Positions 1 to 9,629 of a stretch of 64,000 nucleotides of DNA are shown here, one piece after another; position 1 is the stretch's first letter; every line of letters starts with the position of its first letter. The stretch is from assembly GCF_014652815.1 (NCBI RefSeq), contig NZ_BMZN01000001.1, positions 728,888-792,887 on the forward strand, given 5' to 3'. The DNA comes from Alcaligenes pakistanensis. Lineage in GTDB: Bacteria; Pseudomonadota; Gammaproteobacteria; Burkholderiales; Burkholderiaceae_B. The notes beneath the pieces are model-generated. The model was not told where the DNA came from. It was given only the letters and a program-made list of their open reading frames with translations, and made no database searches. Made by a program: the position numbers and the translations under genes.

Positions 1-1
1 T

Positions 2-1858
2 CCCGCTTTCGACCGCAATCGTGACAGCCGCCCGCAATCGGGTGACCGTCCTGCATTCGACCGTAACCGCGAAGGCCGTCCTCAAACAGGCGAGCGTCGC
101 GAGTTCTCCGGTGAACGCCGCGAACGCCCTCCTTTCGACCGCAATCGTGACAGCCGCCCGCAATCGGGTGACCGTCCTGCATTCGACCGCAACCGCGAAG
201 GCCGTCCTCAAACAGGCGAGCGGCGCGAGTTCTCCGGCGAGCGCCGCGAACGTCCCGCTTTCGACCGCAATCGTGACAGCCGCCCGCAATCGGGTGACCG
301 TCCTGCATTCGACCGTAACCGCGAAGGCCGTCCTCAAACAGGCGAGCGTCGCGAGTTCTCCGGTGAACGCCGCGAACGCCCTGCTTTCGACCGCAATCGT
401 GACAGCCGTCCGCAAACCGGTGAACGCCGAAACTTCTCGGCTGACCGCCGCGAACGTCCGGCACCCAAAAGCGACAACGAATCGTCGGACCGTACCCCTG
501 CCGGTAAGATGCCCAGTGGGCTTTTTAGCCCCGCAGGCAACTCGGACGCCTTTCCTCAGTATGTGTCTCCTATCCAGCGTGTAGACAGCCCCCAGGCCCC
601 CAAGCTTGGTCAACGTCTGCCAGATAGCAACATCGAGGAAAACGACCGCGTTCAAGTCAAAGCCTTGCAAGGTGAGCGCTACCGTTTGTTTGCTCCTTGC
701 CCTCAAGGGCTGGAAGAAGCACTGTCGCTGGAACTGCAGGCACTGGGTTACGAAAACGTGCAAGCGGGCCGCGCTGGCTGCCACTTTGATGCGGACTGGA
801 TCGGCGTTATGCGTGCCAACCTGTCCTCGAGACTGGCTACGCGTATCCTGCTGGAAGTCTCGCACGCTCCTGTGACCAACGAAGAAGATGTGCTGGCCCT
901 GGCCCGTGTAACGCCTTGGGAGCGCTGGTTTGGCCCCGAGCAGACTTTGCGCGTGGATACCTCGGCCGTCCGTAGCCCGATGCAAAGCTTGCAGTACTGC
1001 AATCTGCGTGCCAAAGACGGGATTTGTGACCGCCTGCGAGATCTGGAAGGCGCACGCCCGTCCATCGATACGGTACGCCCGGACGCCAAGGTTCACTTGT
1101 TCCTGGACGAGACCAGCGCCACCTTCTATCTGGACACCAGTGGCGAATCCTTGTTCAAGCGCGGCTGGCGTCACGACAAGGGGGATGCCCCCTTGCGCGA
1201 AAACCTGGCTGCCGGTTTGCTGGCCCTGTCCGGTTGGGACCCGACCAAACCCTTGATCGATCCCTTCTGCGGTAGCGGTACCATTCTGATCGAAGCGGCC
1301 TGGATGGCATTGGGAGCCCCTCCCGGTATCTGGCGTCCGTTCAACTTTGAGCGTCTGCGCTGCCACGATCAGCGTTTGTGGCGCGATATCAAAGACGAAG
1401 CGCGTTCCCTGATCGCTCCTCGCCTTGAGACACCCTTGATCGGCTACGACATCAACCCCACCGTGCTAGATGCGGCCCGTTCCAACCTGGAACGCTCGCA
1501 CCTGACGCTGGAGACGATTCGTTTCGAACAAGGCAATGCCTTGAAGATTCGTCCAGAAACGGAAGCCGGCTGGATTGTCACCAATCCCCCCTACGGCGAA
1601 CGCATGGAAAGTCAGGATGAGGATTTCTGGCCAAGCTGGGCCAGCAATCTCAAGCAAAACTTCGCCAACTGGAGCGTGAATATGATCAGCAGCGACTTGG
1701 AGCTGCCTCGCCAGATGCGCCTCAAGCCCAAGCGTCGTTTCCCGCTGTACAACGGTGCACTGGATTGCCGCCTGTTCTGCTTTGACATGGTGCCTGCCAG
1801 TTATCGCAATAACGAAGCGGCCCCGGACGCCAGCGAAGACGCCGCCGACGCCGAATAA
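2..1858 (+). CDS. THUMP-domain class I SAM-dependent RNA methyltransferase, 5'-partial, with Arg-rich repeat extension
   Basis: The gene enters the window already open: the frame runs without a stop from base 2 to the TAA at 1856-1858, giving at least 618 visible residues. The first ~150 are an Arg-rich tandem repeat, followed by a linker, a THUMP-type RNA-binding region (about bases 670-1110) and a Rossmann methyltransferase domain with the AdoMet motif DPFCGSG (base 1259) and catalytic NPPYGER (base 1583). NPPYGER matches the RlmL half of E. coli RlmKL, which makes m2G2445 in 23S rRNA; the RlmK half is absent here. The product probably methylates guanine N2 in rRNA, but the exact target is inferred. 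An ATG at 509 would give a 449-residue protein without repeats; I reject it as the start because the frame and its Arg-rich coding continue far upstream. Confidence 0.85.
   Translation, partial: PAFDRNRDSRPQSGDRPAFDRNREGRPQTGERREFSGERRERPPFDRNRDSRPQSGDRPAFDRNREGRPQTGERREFSGERRERPAFDRNRDSRPQSGDRPAFDRNREGRPQTGERREFSGERRERPAFDRNRDSRPQTGERRNFSADRRERPAPKSDNESSDRTPAGKMPSGLFSPAGNSDAFPQYVSPIQRVDSPQAPKLGQRLPDSNIEENDRVQVKALQGERYRLFAPCPQGLEEALSLELQALGYENVQAGRAGCHFDADWIGVMRANLSSRLATRILLEVSHAPVTNEEDVLALARVTPWERWFGPEQTLRVDTSAVRSPMQSLQYCNLRAKDGICDRLRDLEGARPSIDTVRPDAKVHLFLDETSATFYLDTSGESLFKRGWRHDKGDAPLRENLAAGLLALSGWDPTKPLIDPFCGSGTILIEAAWMALGAPPGIWRPFNFERLRCHDQRLWRDIKDEARSLIAPRLETPLIGYDINPTVLDAARSNLERSHLTLETIRFEQGNALKIRPETEAGWIVTNPPYGERMESQDEDFWPSWASNLKQNFANWSVNMISSDLELPRQMRLKPKRRFPLYNGALDCRLFCFDMVPASYRNNEAAPDASEDAADAE
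7..444 (+). repeat. 126-bp in-frame tandem repeat (42-residue Arg-rich unit)
   Basis: The phrase tttcgacc recurs at 7, 133, 259 and 385, exactly 126 bp apart, giving three near-identical copies and a diverging fourth. Each unit encodes two related halves, FDRNRDSRPQSGDRPA and FDRNREGRPQTGERRE, then FSGERRERPA. Copies differ at only a few mostly synonymous bases, which suggests recent duplication or gene conversion. The array starts before the window, so total copy number is unknown. The composition (Arg, Asp/Glu, Gly, Gln, Pro) is that of a disordered RNA-binding segment; this role is inference. Confidence 0.93.
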
Positions 1859-1886
1859 GCGTCAAGCAGTCCTCGCGTAGTCCCGC

Positions 1887-1930
1887 AAGGGTCAAGTCCA
1901 TCCTGATGGCTTGGCCCTTGTTTATTATGT
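1887..1930 (+). terminator. Probable terminator of the methyltransferase gene
   Basis: An imperfect hairpin pairs aagggtcaagtccat with atggcttggccctt around a 4-nt loop, and is followed by the T-rich gtttatt. It lies 29 bp past the stop codon. Confidence 0.7.
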
Positions 1931-2001
1931 TCAGGCAGGCAGCATTCCGTTAGCCAGCGATATACGCGATAATGCAGGTCTTCCCTGCTTCAAGACGCAC
2001 C

Positions 2002-2520
2002 ATGACACCCTCTTTCACTACCCCTGGCCGCTGGCGGCGCTTTGCCTGCATGATGTATGAATCCATCTTGCTGTTTGGCGTTATCTTTACCAGTGGCTAT
2101 CTGTTTGACACCTTGACCCAAAGCCGTAGCGGCCTGGATCTGCGTCATGTGCGTCAGGTCATGCTGTTTATTGCGCTGGGTATTTATTTTTTGCTGTGCT
2201 GGCGTAAAGTAGGTCAGACCTTGCCCATGAAGACCTGGAACATCCGTCTGATTGATGAGCAAGGCCATATTCCTGCCCTGCGCACCCTGCTGCTGCGTTA
2301 TATTCTGCTATGGCCCCTGCCCTTGCTGGGTGCTTTGCTGGTTCAGCTATTGTCTGTGTATACAGGCTATGCGTCCACGGACCTACTTATCGTGTTTACG
2401 CCTTTTCTGAACTTTATCTGGACCTGGTTCGACAAAGACCAGCAGTTCCTGCATGACCGTCTTAGCAAGACCCGTCTGATCGATGCGCGCCCTACCCGTG
2501 TTACTTCGGCAGCCACCTGA
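2002..2520 (+). CDS. RDD family membrane protein
   Basis: A small inner-membrane protein of the RDD family; members are poorly characterised and some are linked to ion or solute transport. The N-terminus has the basic GRWRRF cluster followed by a first membrane segment (YESILLFGVIF). Two more membrane segments follow, near residues 45-60 and 95-120, and the conserved MKTWNIRLID stretch lies between them. At 172 residues it has the usual length. An upstream in-frame ATG at 1972 is possible, but neither start has a clear Shine-Dalgarno; 2002 gives the typical TPGRWRR beginning. It sits alone between the methyltransferase terminator and hslO, 43 bp upstream of the latter. Confidence 0.82.
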   Translation: MTPSFTTPGRWRRFACMMYESILLFGVIFTSGYLFDTLTQSRSGLDLRHVRQVMLFIALGIYFLLCWRKVGQTLPMKTWNIRLIDEQGHIPALRTLLLRYILLWPLPLLGALLVQLLSVYTGYASTDLLIVFTPFLNFIWTWFDKDQQFLHDRLSKTRLIDARPTRVTSAAT

Positions 2521-2563
2521 ACAGGCAGGCTGCCTCTTCATTTTTTAGTAGTACAGCAAAGTC

Positions 2564-3475
2564 ATGACTGACATCTTAAAAAAATACCTGTTCGCCGACC
2601 AAAGCACACGAGCCCAGATGGTTCATCTGGAACAAGCCTGGCAAACAGGTTTGGAACACCAGCACTACCCAGCCTGCATTCGCGATTTATTGGGCGAGCT
2701 GGTCGCGGCTTCCGTACTCCTGGCAGGCAACCTCAAATTTGAGGGCTCCTTGATTTTACAAATTCAAGGCGATGGCCCGATTGCGCTGCTCGTTGTGGAA
2801 TGCACGTCGGACATGGATATCCGTGCGACCGTATCCCTACGCGAAAACCAGCCCGTACCCCAGACCGGCACCCTGCAAACCTTGTTGAACCCGCAAGGCC
2901 AAGGCCGCTTTACGGTCGTGCTGGCGCCCCGTCAAAGCAGCAAGGATTTTCGCCCCTACCAAGGCGTAGTGCCTCTGGAAGGCGAGACAGTCGCCGAGGT
3001 TCTGCAAACCTATATGCGTACGTCCGAGCAACTGGACACTCATCTGTGGCTGGCTGCCGACGAAAACCGCTGTGCGGGCCTGCTACTACAACGCATCCCT
3101 CCACAGGGCGGCCATAGCTTGGCGCAGAACCTGGACACGTGGGAGCGCGCGCTGGCCTTGGGCTCCACTGTTCAAAGCCAGGAACTGCTGCAACTAGATA
3201 GCGATACCTTGATTCATCGCCTGTTCTGGGAAGAAGACCTGCAAGTCTTTGAACCGCAAGCCGTACGCTGGCATTGCCCCTGTTCCCGTCAACGTGTCAG
3301 CAATATGTTGCGCATGCTGGGCCGGGAAGAAATAGAACAAATCCTGACTGAACAAAACACGGTCAATGTGTCCTGCAACTTTTGTGGCAAGCCGTACCAG
3401 TACGATGCCATTGATTGTGCCTCTCTATTTGTCGACAAGGGCGATACACAGCCCGGTGACGACACGCTGCACTAA
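2564..3475 (+). CDS. hslO: Hsp33 redox-regulated chaperone
   Basis: Hsp33 is a cytosolic holdase that binds unfolding proteins when oxidative stress releases its zinc and forms disulfides. The 303-residue product has the family length. The N-terminal core includes SVLLAGNLKFEGSLILQIQGD (approximately residues 50-70). The C-terminal redox switch has CPC at 238-240 and CNFC at 271-274, so all four zinc-binding cysteines are present. The start ATG at 2564 gives the canonical beginning DILKKYLF. It is co-directional with the RDD gene upstream and the TadE-like gene downstream, with gaps that allow separate promoters. Confidence 0.96.
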   Translation: MTDILKKYLFADQSTRAQMVHLEQAWQTGLEHQHYPACIRDLLGELVAASVLLAGNLKFEGSLILQIQGDGPIALLVVECTSDMDIRATVSLRENQPVPQTGTLQTLLNPQGQGRFTVVLAPRQSSKDFRPYQGVVPLEGETVAEVLQTYMRTSEQLDTHLWLAADENRCAGLLLQRIPPQGGHSLAQNLDTWERALALGSTVQSQELLQLDSDTLIHRLFWEEDLQVFEPQAVRWHCPCSRQRVSNMLRMLGREEIEQILTEQNTVNVSCNFCGKPYQYDAIDCASLFVDKGDTQPGDDTLH

Positions 3476-3552
3476 GACCGAAGATCCAGGAGAGTACGCA
3501 AGTACTAGCCCTTCTATCGGCTTGAACAGCACTCAGCCATGATGGCAACATC

Positions 3553-4386
3553 ATGGCTGATTTTTCTTCTTCATCCCATCGGCAGGCCGGTCTGGCAGGC
3601 TCTCATCTTCTAGGAGCCCTGCTGGCTATTCTTCTGCTCAGCTGGCTAGTGCTAGACGCACTCACGCTGTACTCGCTGCGTGTCCGACTACAGCACGGCC
3701 TGCTCCATGCGGCACGTCAGGCCAGCGTGCATCAGGCCCGGCCAGAAACCATTGCCCACTCGTTTAGCCAGACACTGTCCGCCGCCAAAGTCTCACCCCA
3801 CGATCAATGGCAACTACAGATTCTGTCGCCCTCTCCCCAGGCCTTCAGACAGCACGGCAGGCCCTCTAGACAGCATGCAGGACGCCAAGCCATAACGCAG
3901 GGTTGGCAAGCCCTGCAACACGAGCAGGCAGACCTCTACGGCCCCAGCATCTATCAGGCCAACATCCTGCATTTGTACCTCTTGTACGCCCATAAGCCCG
4001 GCCCGCTTTCCCTGATGCGTTTATTGCCCAAGCTACCTGCCAGCGTACCCAATCCCTTGGGCTCTGCCGCGGTTTGGCTACGTCTGGAAATCAAACATCC
4101 CATGCAATCTGATGCAGTGCAATGGGATGATCTTGCTGATGGTCGAGTGGTCTACGCCCAGTACGCAGAAAACCAGGCCATCTTGCCCGTATCCCATACA
4201 AGTTGGCCCGCCACCGTGGGCTCCACGGACACGCCTGTCTTGAATGGAGATAGCTCCCTTCCGCATTGGGATAACAATAGCTCCGGCGTACACGACGGCG
4301 CCCTTCCGCCAGGGCAGTCTGGCAATCCAGCCAACAACGGGGAAAGCGCAACAGACCCGGAGGCTCCGAATCCTGCCTGCTACTAG
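3553..4386 (+). CDS. TadE-like single-pass membrane protein (orphan)
   Basis: A 277-residue protein with one hydrophobic N-terminal segment (residues about 18-42, LLGALLAILLLSWLVLDAL), then LRVRLQHGLLHAARQASVHQ, the pattern of TadE/TadG pilus-assembly-like proteins in which an alpha-helical membrane anchor is followed by an Ala-rich helix and an exported domain. The rest is Gln/His-rich and ends in a low-complexity Ser/Asn/Gly/Pro tail. I recall similar orphan TadE-like genes in Burkholderiales, but that assignment is from memory. No tad or flp genes are near. The function is unknown; a role in envelope or pilus assembly is only suggested by the fold. Confidence 0.55.
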   Translation: MADFSSSSHRQAGLAGSHLLGALLAILLLSWLVLDALTLYSLRVRLQHGLLHAARQASVHQARPETIAHSFSQTLSAAKVSPHDQWQLQILSPSPQAFRQHGRPSRQHAGRQAITQGWQALQHEQADLYGPSIYQANILHLYLLYAHKPGPLSLMRLLPKLPASVPNPLGSAAVWLRLEIKHPMQSDAVQWDDLADGRVVYAQYAENQAILPVSHTSWPATVGSTDTPVLNGDSSLPHWDNNSSGVHDGALPPGQSGNPANNGESATDPEAPNPACY

Positions 4387-4542
4387 CAGCTGATGATCTG
4401 CATTTCACCCGCTGCCAGGCAAAGCCCCACAGACCGACAGACACGAATAAGCCTGGATGAATCATCCAAAAATAAAGCGGGAGAAAAATCAGATATTGAC
4501 CGGCCCAGTTAGCCGTTCCTGCAGCGCCTTGCGCGCTACCAA

Positions 4543-4851
4543 TTATCGAGGGCGTGCTGTGGTGGAGCTCACCGAACCACCCGGAGGCACAATCTGCACA
4601 AAGATCTCGCCTTCACGCATCATGCCAAACTCGCTACGGGCACGCTCTTCAACGGCGTGAGTCCCAGAGCGCAAATCCTGAACTTCGGCCAGCAAAGCGT
4701 TATTACGAGCCGTCAGCGCTTCATTGGTTTCTTTTTGTGCAACCAGCCTGGTCTGCATTTGCCGAACATCCAGCCAGCCGCCTTTACCCCACCAGAGAGC
4801 GTAATGGGTTACCAAGGTTAAACAGAGCAGGAGCAGGACAATAAGGCGCAT
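4543..4851 (-). CDS. ftsB: Cell division protein FtsB
   Basis: FtsB is a bitopic inner-membrane protein that bridges FtsL and FtsQ in the divisome. The 102-residue product begins MRLIVLLLLCLTLVTHYALWW, a short cytoplasmic end and membrane segment, then a coiled-coil region (about residues 30-70, RQMQTRLVAQKETNEALTAR) and the conserved RSEFGMMREGEIFVQ. The frame is open 13 codons further to 4890, but the ATG at 4851 gives the standard N-terminus and length. It lies 45 bp downstream of eno on the same strand, the usual eno-ftsB pairing of Proteobacteria. Confidence 0.93.
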   Translation of the reverse strand: MRLIVLLLLCLTLVTHYALWWGKGGWLDVRQMQTRLVAQKETNEALTARNNALLAEVQDLRSGTHAVEERARSEFGMMREGEIFVQIVPPGGSVSSTTARPR

Positions 4852-4896
4852 GGTGATGTAAGAACCGGGCCTCTCGACCCGGTTCATCAAACAGAA

Positions 4897-6495
<1,599 letters not shown>

Positions 6496-6942
6496 TCAAA
6501 GTAAATCTTTGTCGGCCGCTTTCAACAAGGCGCTTTCCCAATTACCCAGCAAAGTGATCAACTGCGACAAGTCCTGGTCGGAGAAGTCCTGCAACATGGC
6601 TTCCACCAAACGTCGACGTCGCGGCAAGGTGGCCTCGACCAATTCATAGCCAGCAGGACTTAAGCGCACATTGGTCAGCCTATTGTCTTGCTCGTCAGTG
6701 AAACGTTCGATCAGGCCCAGGGACTCTATGTTTTTAAGTTGGCGCGTCACGGCAGCCGGATCAATGCGTAACAAACGCACCAATTGCTTTTGAGACAGGC
6801 AACCGTCTTCTTGATGCAAGCAGATCAGGATGCGCCAGCGCGGCAATGGCATGCCCAATTGCTGGTCAAACGCGGCCATCAGACTGCGATATGTGCGCCC
6901 CAACTGCTGAGCCGCTTGAAGTTGCGGAAATTCATTCATCAT
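6496..6942 (-). CDS. MarR family transcriptional regulator
   Basis: A winged-helix regulator of about 148 residues. The helix-turn-helix and wing are visible in LSQKQLVRLLRIDPAAVTRQL followed by IERFTDEQDNRLTNVRLSPAG; the DxR-x-N/L wing motif (DEQDNRLTNV) is typical of MarR. The start is the ATG at 6942 (another lies at 6939; a TTG at 6948 is also in frame). It begins 2 bp after the MFS stop, so the two genes are very likely co-transcribed and translationally coupled. By context it should sense a toxic small molecule and repress the MFS operon, and perhaps the divergent SDR gene. It is the last gene of its operon. Confidence 0.9.
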   Translation of the reverse strand: MMNEFPQLQAAQQLGRTYRSLMAAFDQQLGMPLPRWRILICLHQEDGCLSQKQLVRLLRIDPAAVTRQLKNIESLGLIERFTDEQDNRLTNVRLSPAGYELVEATLPRRRRLVEAMLQDFSDQDLSQLITLLGNWESALLKAADKDLL

Positions 6943-6944
6943 GT

Positions 6945-8519
6945 TCAAGGCTGCTCTTGACGATTAAATCGTATGGGCGGCACTTTGCGTACCCAGTAAA
7001 AACACCAGACTATCAGTACTAAGGTAATGGCCATGCCCATATTGACGGCATGCGCCAGGGCATCACGGGCCATACCCAGATAAAGCGGCCCATCTTGCCC
7101 GGCCTGTTCCAGAAATTGCGCTTGCTGGCTCACACTCATCAAGACTTGCGGATCTTGCAGTATGTCGACCACATTGCTGGGTAATGCAGTCAATTGCGTA
7201 CGGATAGCTTCGCCATATTGGTAATTGATCAGGGTGCCGACGACGGCGGTTCCCAACATCCCCCCCACCATGCGCATGGACTGTAGCATGGCGGTGGCAA
7301 TGCCCAGCATGGAGCGCTCCACAATTTCCTGCGCAAAAACCGTCAGATTCGGCATGATGCACCCTACGCCTGTCCCGGCCAAGGTGGCATACAACACAAA
7401 GTGCCAATATGGATCACTTTTCTTGATGAACACCATGCCCAGACAAGCAATACTCAAAAGCACCAAACCCAGATACAGCATCCTGTTGGGGTGACGCAGG
7501 CGCGTAATGGTACGGCCATTGATAATGCTGCCCACCGTAATGAACACCACCAACGGAGTAATCAGCAGACCAGCGGTTTGTGGCCGCAGGCCATAGCCCC
7601 CTTGCAACAGCAAGGGAGCATAGAACAGCAGCCCAAAAAGAATAAAACCCAGCCCAGCAGACAGGATCAGCAAGGACAACTGGGCAGGACTACTGAACAA
7701 GACCAGCGGCAAAAGCGGCTCAGCCACTCGGCGCTCCCACACCACCAAGAGAGCAAACGCCCCCAAGCTGCACAATCCCAGCAAGACCATCAAATAGCTG
7801 CCGCCATATTGGGGCAGCAGCTCGACCAAGAGCTGAATACAGGCCAGACCTACCATCAAGAGCAAGGCTCCCAGCCAATCCAGACTAACTTTAGTCTGCC
7901 GAAAATGCCGGATCTGCGGTAGATAGCGGTAAGCAAAATACAGGCTCAACAAGCCCACGGGCAAATTCACATAGAACACCGAGCGCCAGCCATAGTGCTC
8001 AGTCAAAATGCCACCCAAAAAAGGGCCTATGCCATTGGCAATACCGAAAGACGCACTGAGCATCACCTGCCAGCGCAAACGCACTCGCGGATCAGGAAAC
8101 AGGTCGGGCACACAGGCAAAGGCCGTACCCACTAACATTCCCCCTGCTATCCCTTGCAGGGCGCGGGCCAGCACCAACTGCATCATGGTTTGCGCCATGC
8201 CACAGAGCACGGATGCCAAGGTAAACAAAACAATGGACACCAGCACAAAACGGCGGCGTCCGTAGAAATCGCCCAAGCGACCAAAAATAGGCACAGTAAT
8301 CACCGAGGTCAGCAAATACGCCGTTGCTACCCAGGCGTACAGCTCAAAACCGTGCAGCTCCGACACAATGGTGGGCAATGCTGTCCCCACCACCGTTTGA
8401 TCAATCGCCACCAACATGACCACAAAACACAGCCCCATCATCGCCAGAATGGATTCTGTGACTGATAAGACACGCCCTGGCGTCTTTTGCGGTGCTTCCG
8501 ATACATTTGCCATTTTCAT
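6945..8519 (-). CDS. DHA2-type MFS drug efflux transporter (14 TMS)
   Basis: The 524-residue product has about 14 hydrophobic segments, which is the DHA2 (EmrB/QacA-like) architecture of the major facilitator superfamily. Motif A appears as GRLGDFYGRRRF after the second segment, and DQTVVGTALPTI near the N-terminus is the motif D1 region of this family. It should export drugs, dyes or other hydrophobic compounds using the proton gradient. There is no adjacent EmrA-like membrane fusion protein. ATGs at 8519 and 8513 are both possible; a strong palindrome overlaps the first, so 8513 may be the real start. It leads the MFS-MarR operon. Confidence 0.92.
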   Translation of the reverse strand: MKMANVSEAPQKTPGRVLSVTESILAMMGLCFVVMLVAIDQTVVGTALPTIVSELHGFELYAWVATAYLLTSVITVPIFGRLGDFYGRRRFVLVSIVLFTLASVLCGMAQTMMQLVLARALQGIAGGMLVGTAFACVPDLFPDPRVRLRWQVMLSASFGIANGIGPFLGGILTEHYGWRSVFYVNLPVGLLSLYFAYRYLPQIRHFRQTKVSLDWLGALLLMVGLACIQLLVELLPQYGGSYLMVLLGLCSLGAFALLVVWERRVAEPLLPLVLFSSPAQLSLLILSAGLGFILFGLLFYAPLLLQGGYGLRPQTAGLLITPLVVFITVGSIINGRTITRLRHPNRMLYLGLVLLSIACLGMVFIKKSDPYWHFVLYATLAGTGVGCIMPNLTVFAQEIVERSMLGIATAMLQSMRMVGGMLGTAVVGTLINYQYGEAIRTQLTALPSNVVDILQDPQVLMSVSQQAQFLEQAGQDGPLYLGMARDALAHAVNMGMAITLVLIVWCFYWVRKVPPIRFNRQEQP

Positions 8520-8576
8520 TGACCATGCAATTATTGCCTAGTCAATGATTTTACGAGAGAGATAAAAACCTGACAA
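8518..8576 (-). promoter_or_regulatory. Sigma-70 promoter with overlapping concentric palindrome (MarR operator candidate)
   Basis: Read on the minus strand, TTGTCA (8571-8576) and TAAAAT (8548-8553) are separated by exactly 17 bp. Downstream lies a palindrome centred on 8532: an inner GCAAT-T-ATTGC (8527-8537) is flanked symmetrically by ATTGAC (8518-8523) and GTCAAT (8541-8546). It covers the expected transcription start and the first start codon, so a bound protein would block the promoter. The MarR protein encoded in the same operon is the obvious candidate ligand; this is inference. Confidence 0.7.
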
Positions 8577-8676
8577 GCACAGCTTGAATCAAAGTTTGAC
8601 TAGCGATCTCGGTACACAATAGCGATCAGAAAGAAAGCATGGCTTTCCAACAGAATCTGCCCCACAGGAAAACGGC

Positions 8677-9402
8677 ATGAATATCATGATTATTGGCGCC
8701 AGCATGGGTCTGGGACGCGCTTTGATGGACGGTTTGGCCCAGGATGGCAACACACTGTATGGCGTGGCCAGACGCCCGCCCAACTCGTCAGACGGCCCCT
8801 TAAAGCCAGACCCTAGCGCCAATCAACACTGGATCAGCGCTGACTTGTCCCTGCCAGATGCGGCTGGCCAGCTGGCAAGCGCCTGCCCTGACTCGCTGGA
8901 CGTACTGATCTATAACCTGGGAATTTGGGAAGACACCGCTTTCAGCCCGGAATACGATTTTTTGTCTCAAAGCGATCAAGCCATTCGTAGTTTGGTCGAT
9001 GTGAATCTGACAGGGGCACTACTGGCTATACGCCATCTCTTGCCCCATTTGCTACGCAGCAAACAACCACGCTTGATTCTGACTGGCTCAACCTCGGGTC
9101 TACGCCAAAGCGGTCGTCCGGAAGTCGCATTTGGAGCCACCAAATTTGCCTTGAATGGCTTGGCAGACAGTCTGCGCGAAGGTTATAGAGATCAAGGGCT
9201 GGCTGTCAGCTGCTTACAACTAGGCTATTTAAATACAGCGGATGGCCTGAATATTCCCCTGCAAACGGCCGCTGCACGCGACCAGGGCGAAACGATCCCT
9301 GTCCACGATGTACTGACGATAGTACGTAGCCTGCTTCAGTTATCGCCGGCAAGCTTCATACGCGAACTGATCCTGCCTGCCCTACGCGATCCACGTTTTT
9401 AA
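8677..9402 (+). CDS. Short-chain dehydrogenase/reductase with atypical active site
   Basis: A 241-residue SDR with the N-terminal dinucleotide-binding motif GASMGLG (residues 7-13), NLG at 80-82 in place of NAG, and the Asn of DVNLTG. In the active site the Ser (GSTSG, 137-141) and Lys156 are present, but the catalytic Tyr of YxxxK is Phe152 (FGATK; the codon is ttt). Classical reductase activity is therefore doubtful unless another residue substitutes. AGGA lies 8-9 bp upstream of the ATG. The gene diverges from the MFS-MarR operon, suggesting shared control, but the substrate is unknown. Confidence 0.85.
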   Translation: MNIMIIGASMGLGRALMDGLAQDGNTLYGVARRPPNSSDGPLKPDPSANQHWISADLSLPDAAGQLASACPDSLDVLIYNLGIWEDTAFSPEYDFLSQSDQAIRSLVDVNLTGALLAIRHLLPHLLRSKQPRLILTGSTSGLRQSGRPEVAFGATKFALNGLADSLREGYRDQGLAVSCLQLGYLNTADGLNIPLQTAAARDQGETIPVHDVLTIVRSLLQLSPASFIRELILPALRDPRF

Positions 9403-9570
9403 CCTGTAGATTCTGCTCATCTATTGAGATTCGCTTGTAGGAAGCAAGAGGGGCTGACGGGTAGTACTCCAACCCCTTGCAAGTATCCAGCGACAAACTT
9501 GTTCGGCTTGCCAGCTCCGTATCATGCACACGCCTGACAGCCGCTATCTTCCTGTTTCGTCCCGTCATAA

Positions 9571-9597
9571 AAAAAGGGAGTGTTTGCACACTCCCTT
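9571..9597 (-). terminator. Rho-independent terminator after the DUF1330 gene
   Basis: Arms gggagtgt (9576-9583) and acactccc (9588-9595) pair perfectly around a 4-nt loop. On the minus strand the stem is followed by a run of T residues (plus-strand A7 before 9576). It ends the kdsA-DUF1330 unit. Confidence 0.88.
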
Positions 9598-9629
9598 CTA
9601 CTAGCCGTAAAACGTGGCGTAACCCGTTT

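Noticed and set aside
1-444. Regular direct repeats that could suggest a CRISPR array
   Set aside because: The copies are contiguous, without unique spacers, and code in frame.
21-584. 187-codon plus-strand frame over the repeat region
   Set aside because: It is out of frame with the methyltransferase. Its regular look comes from the same 126-bp repeat read in another frame; the in-frame reading runs on into a real protein domain.
7401-7922. 173-codon Gln/His-rich plus-strand frame
   Set aside because: It is antisense to the MFS gene; the composition is the mirror of codons for hydrophobic residues.
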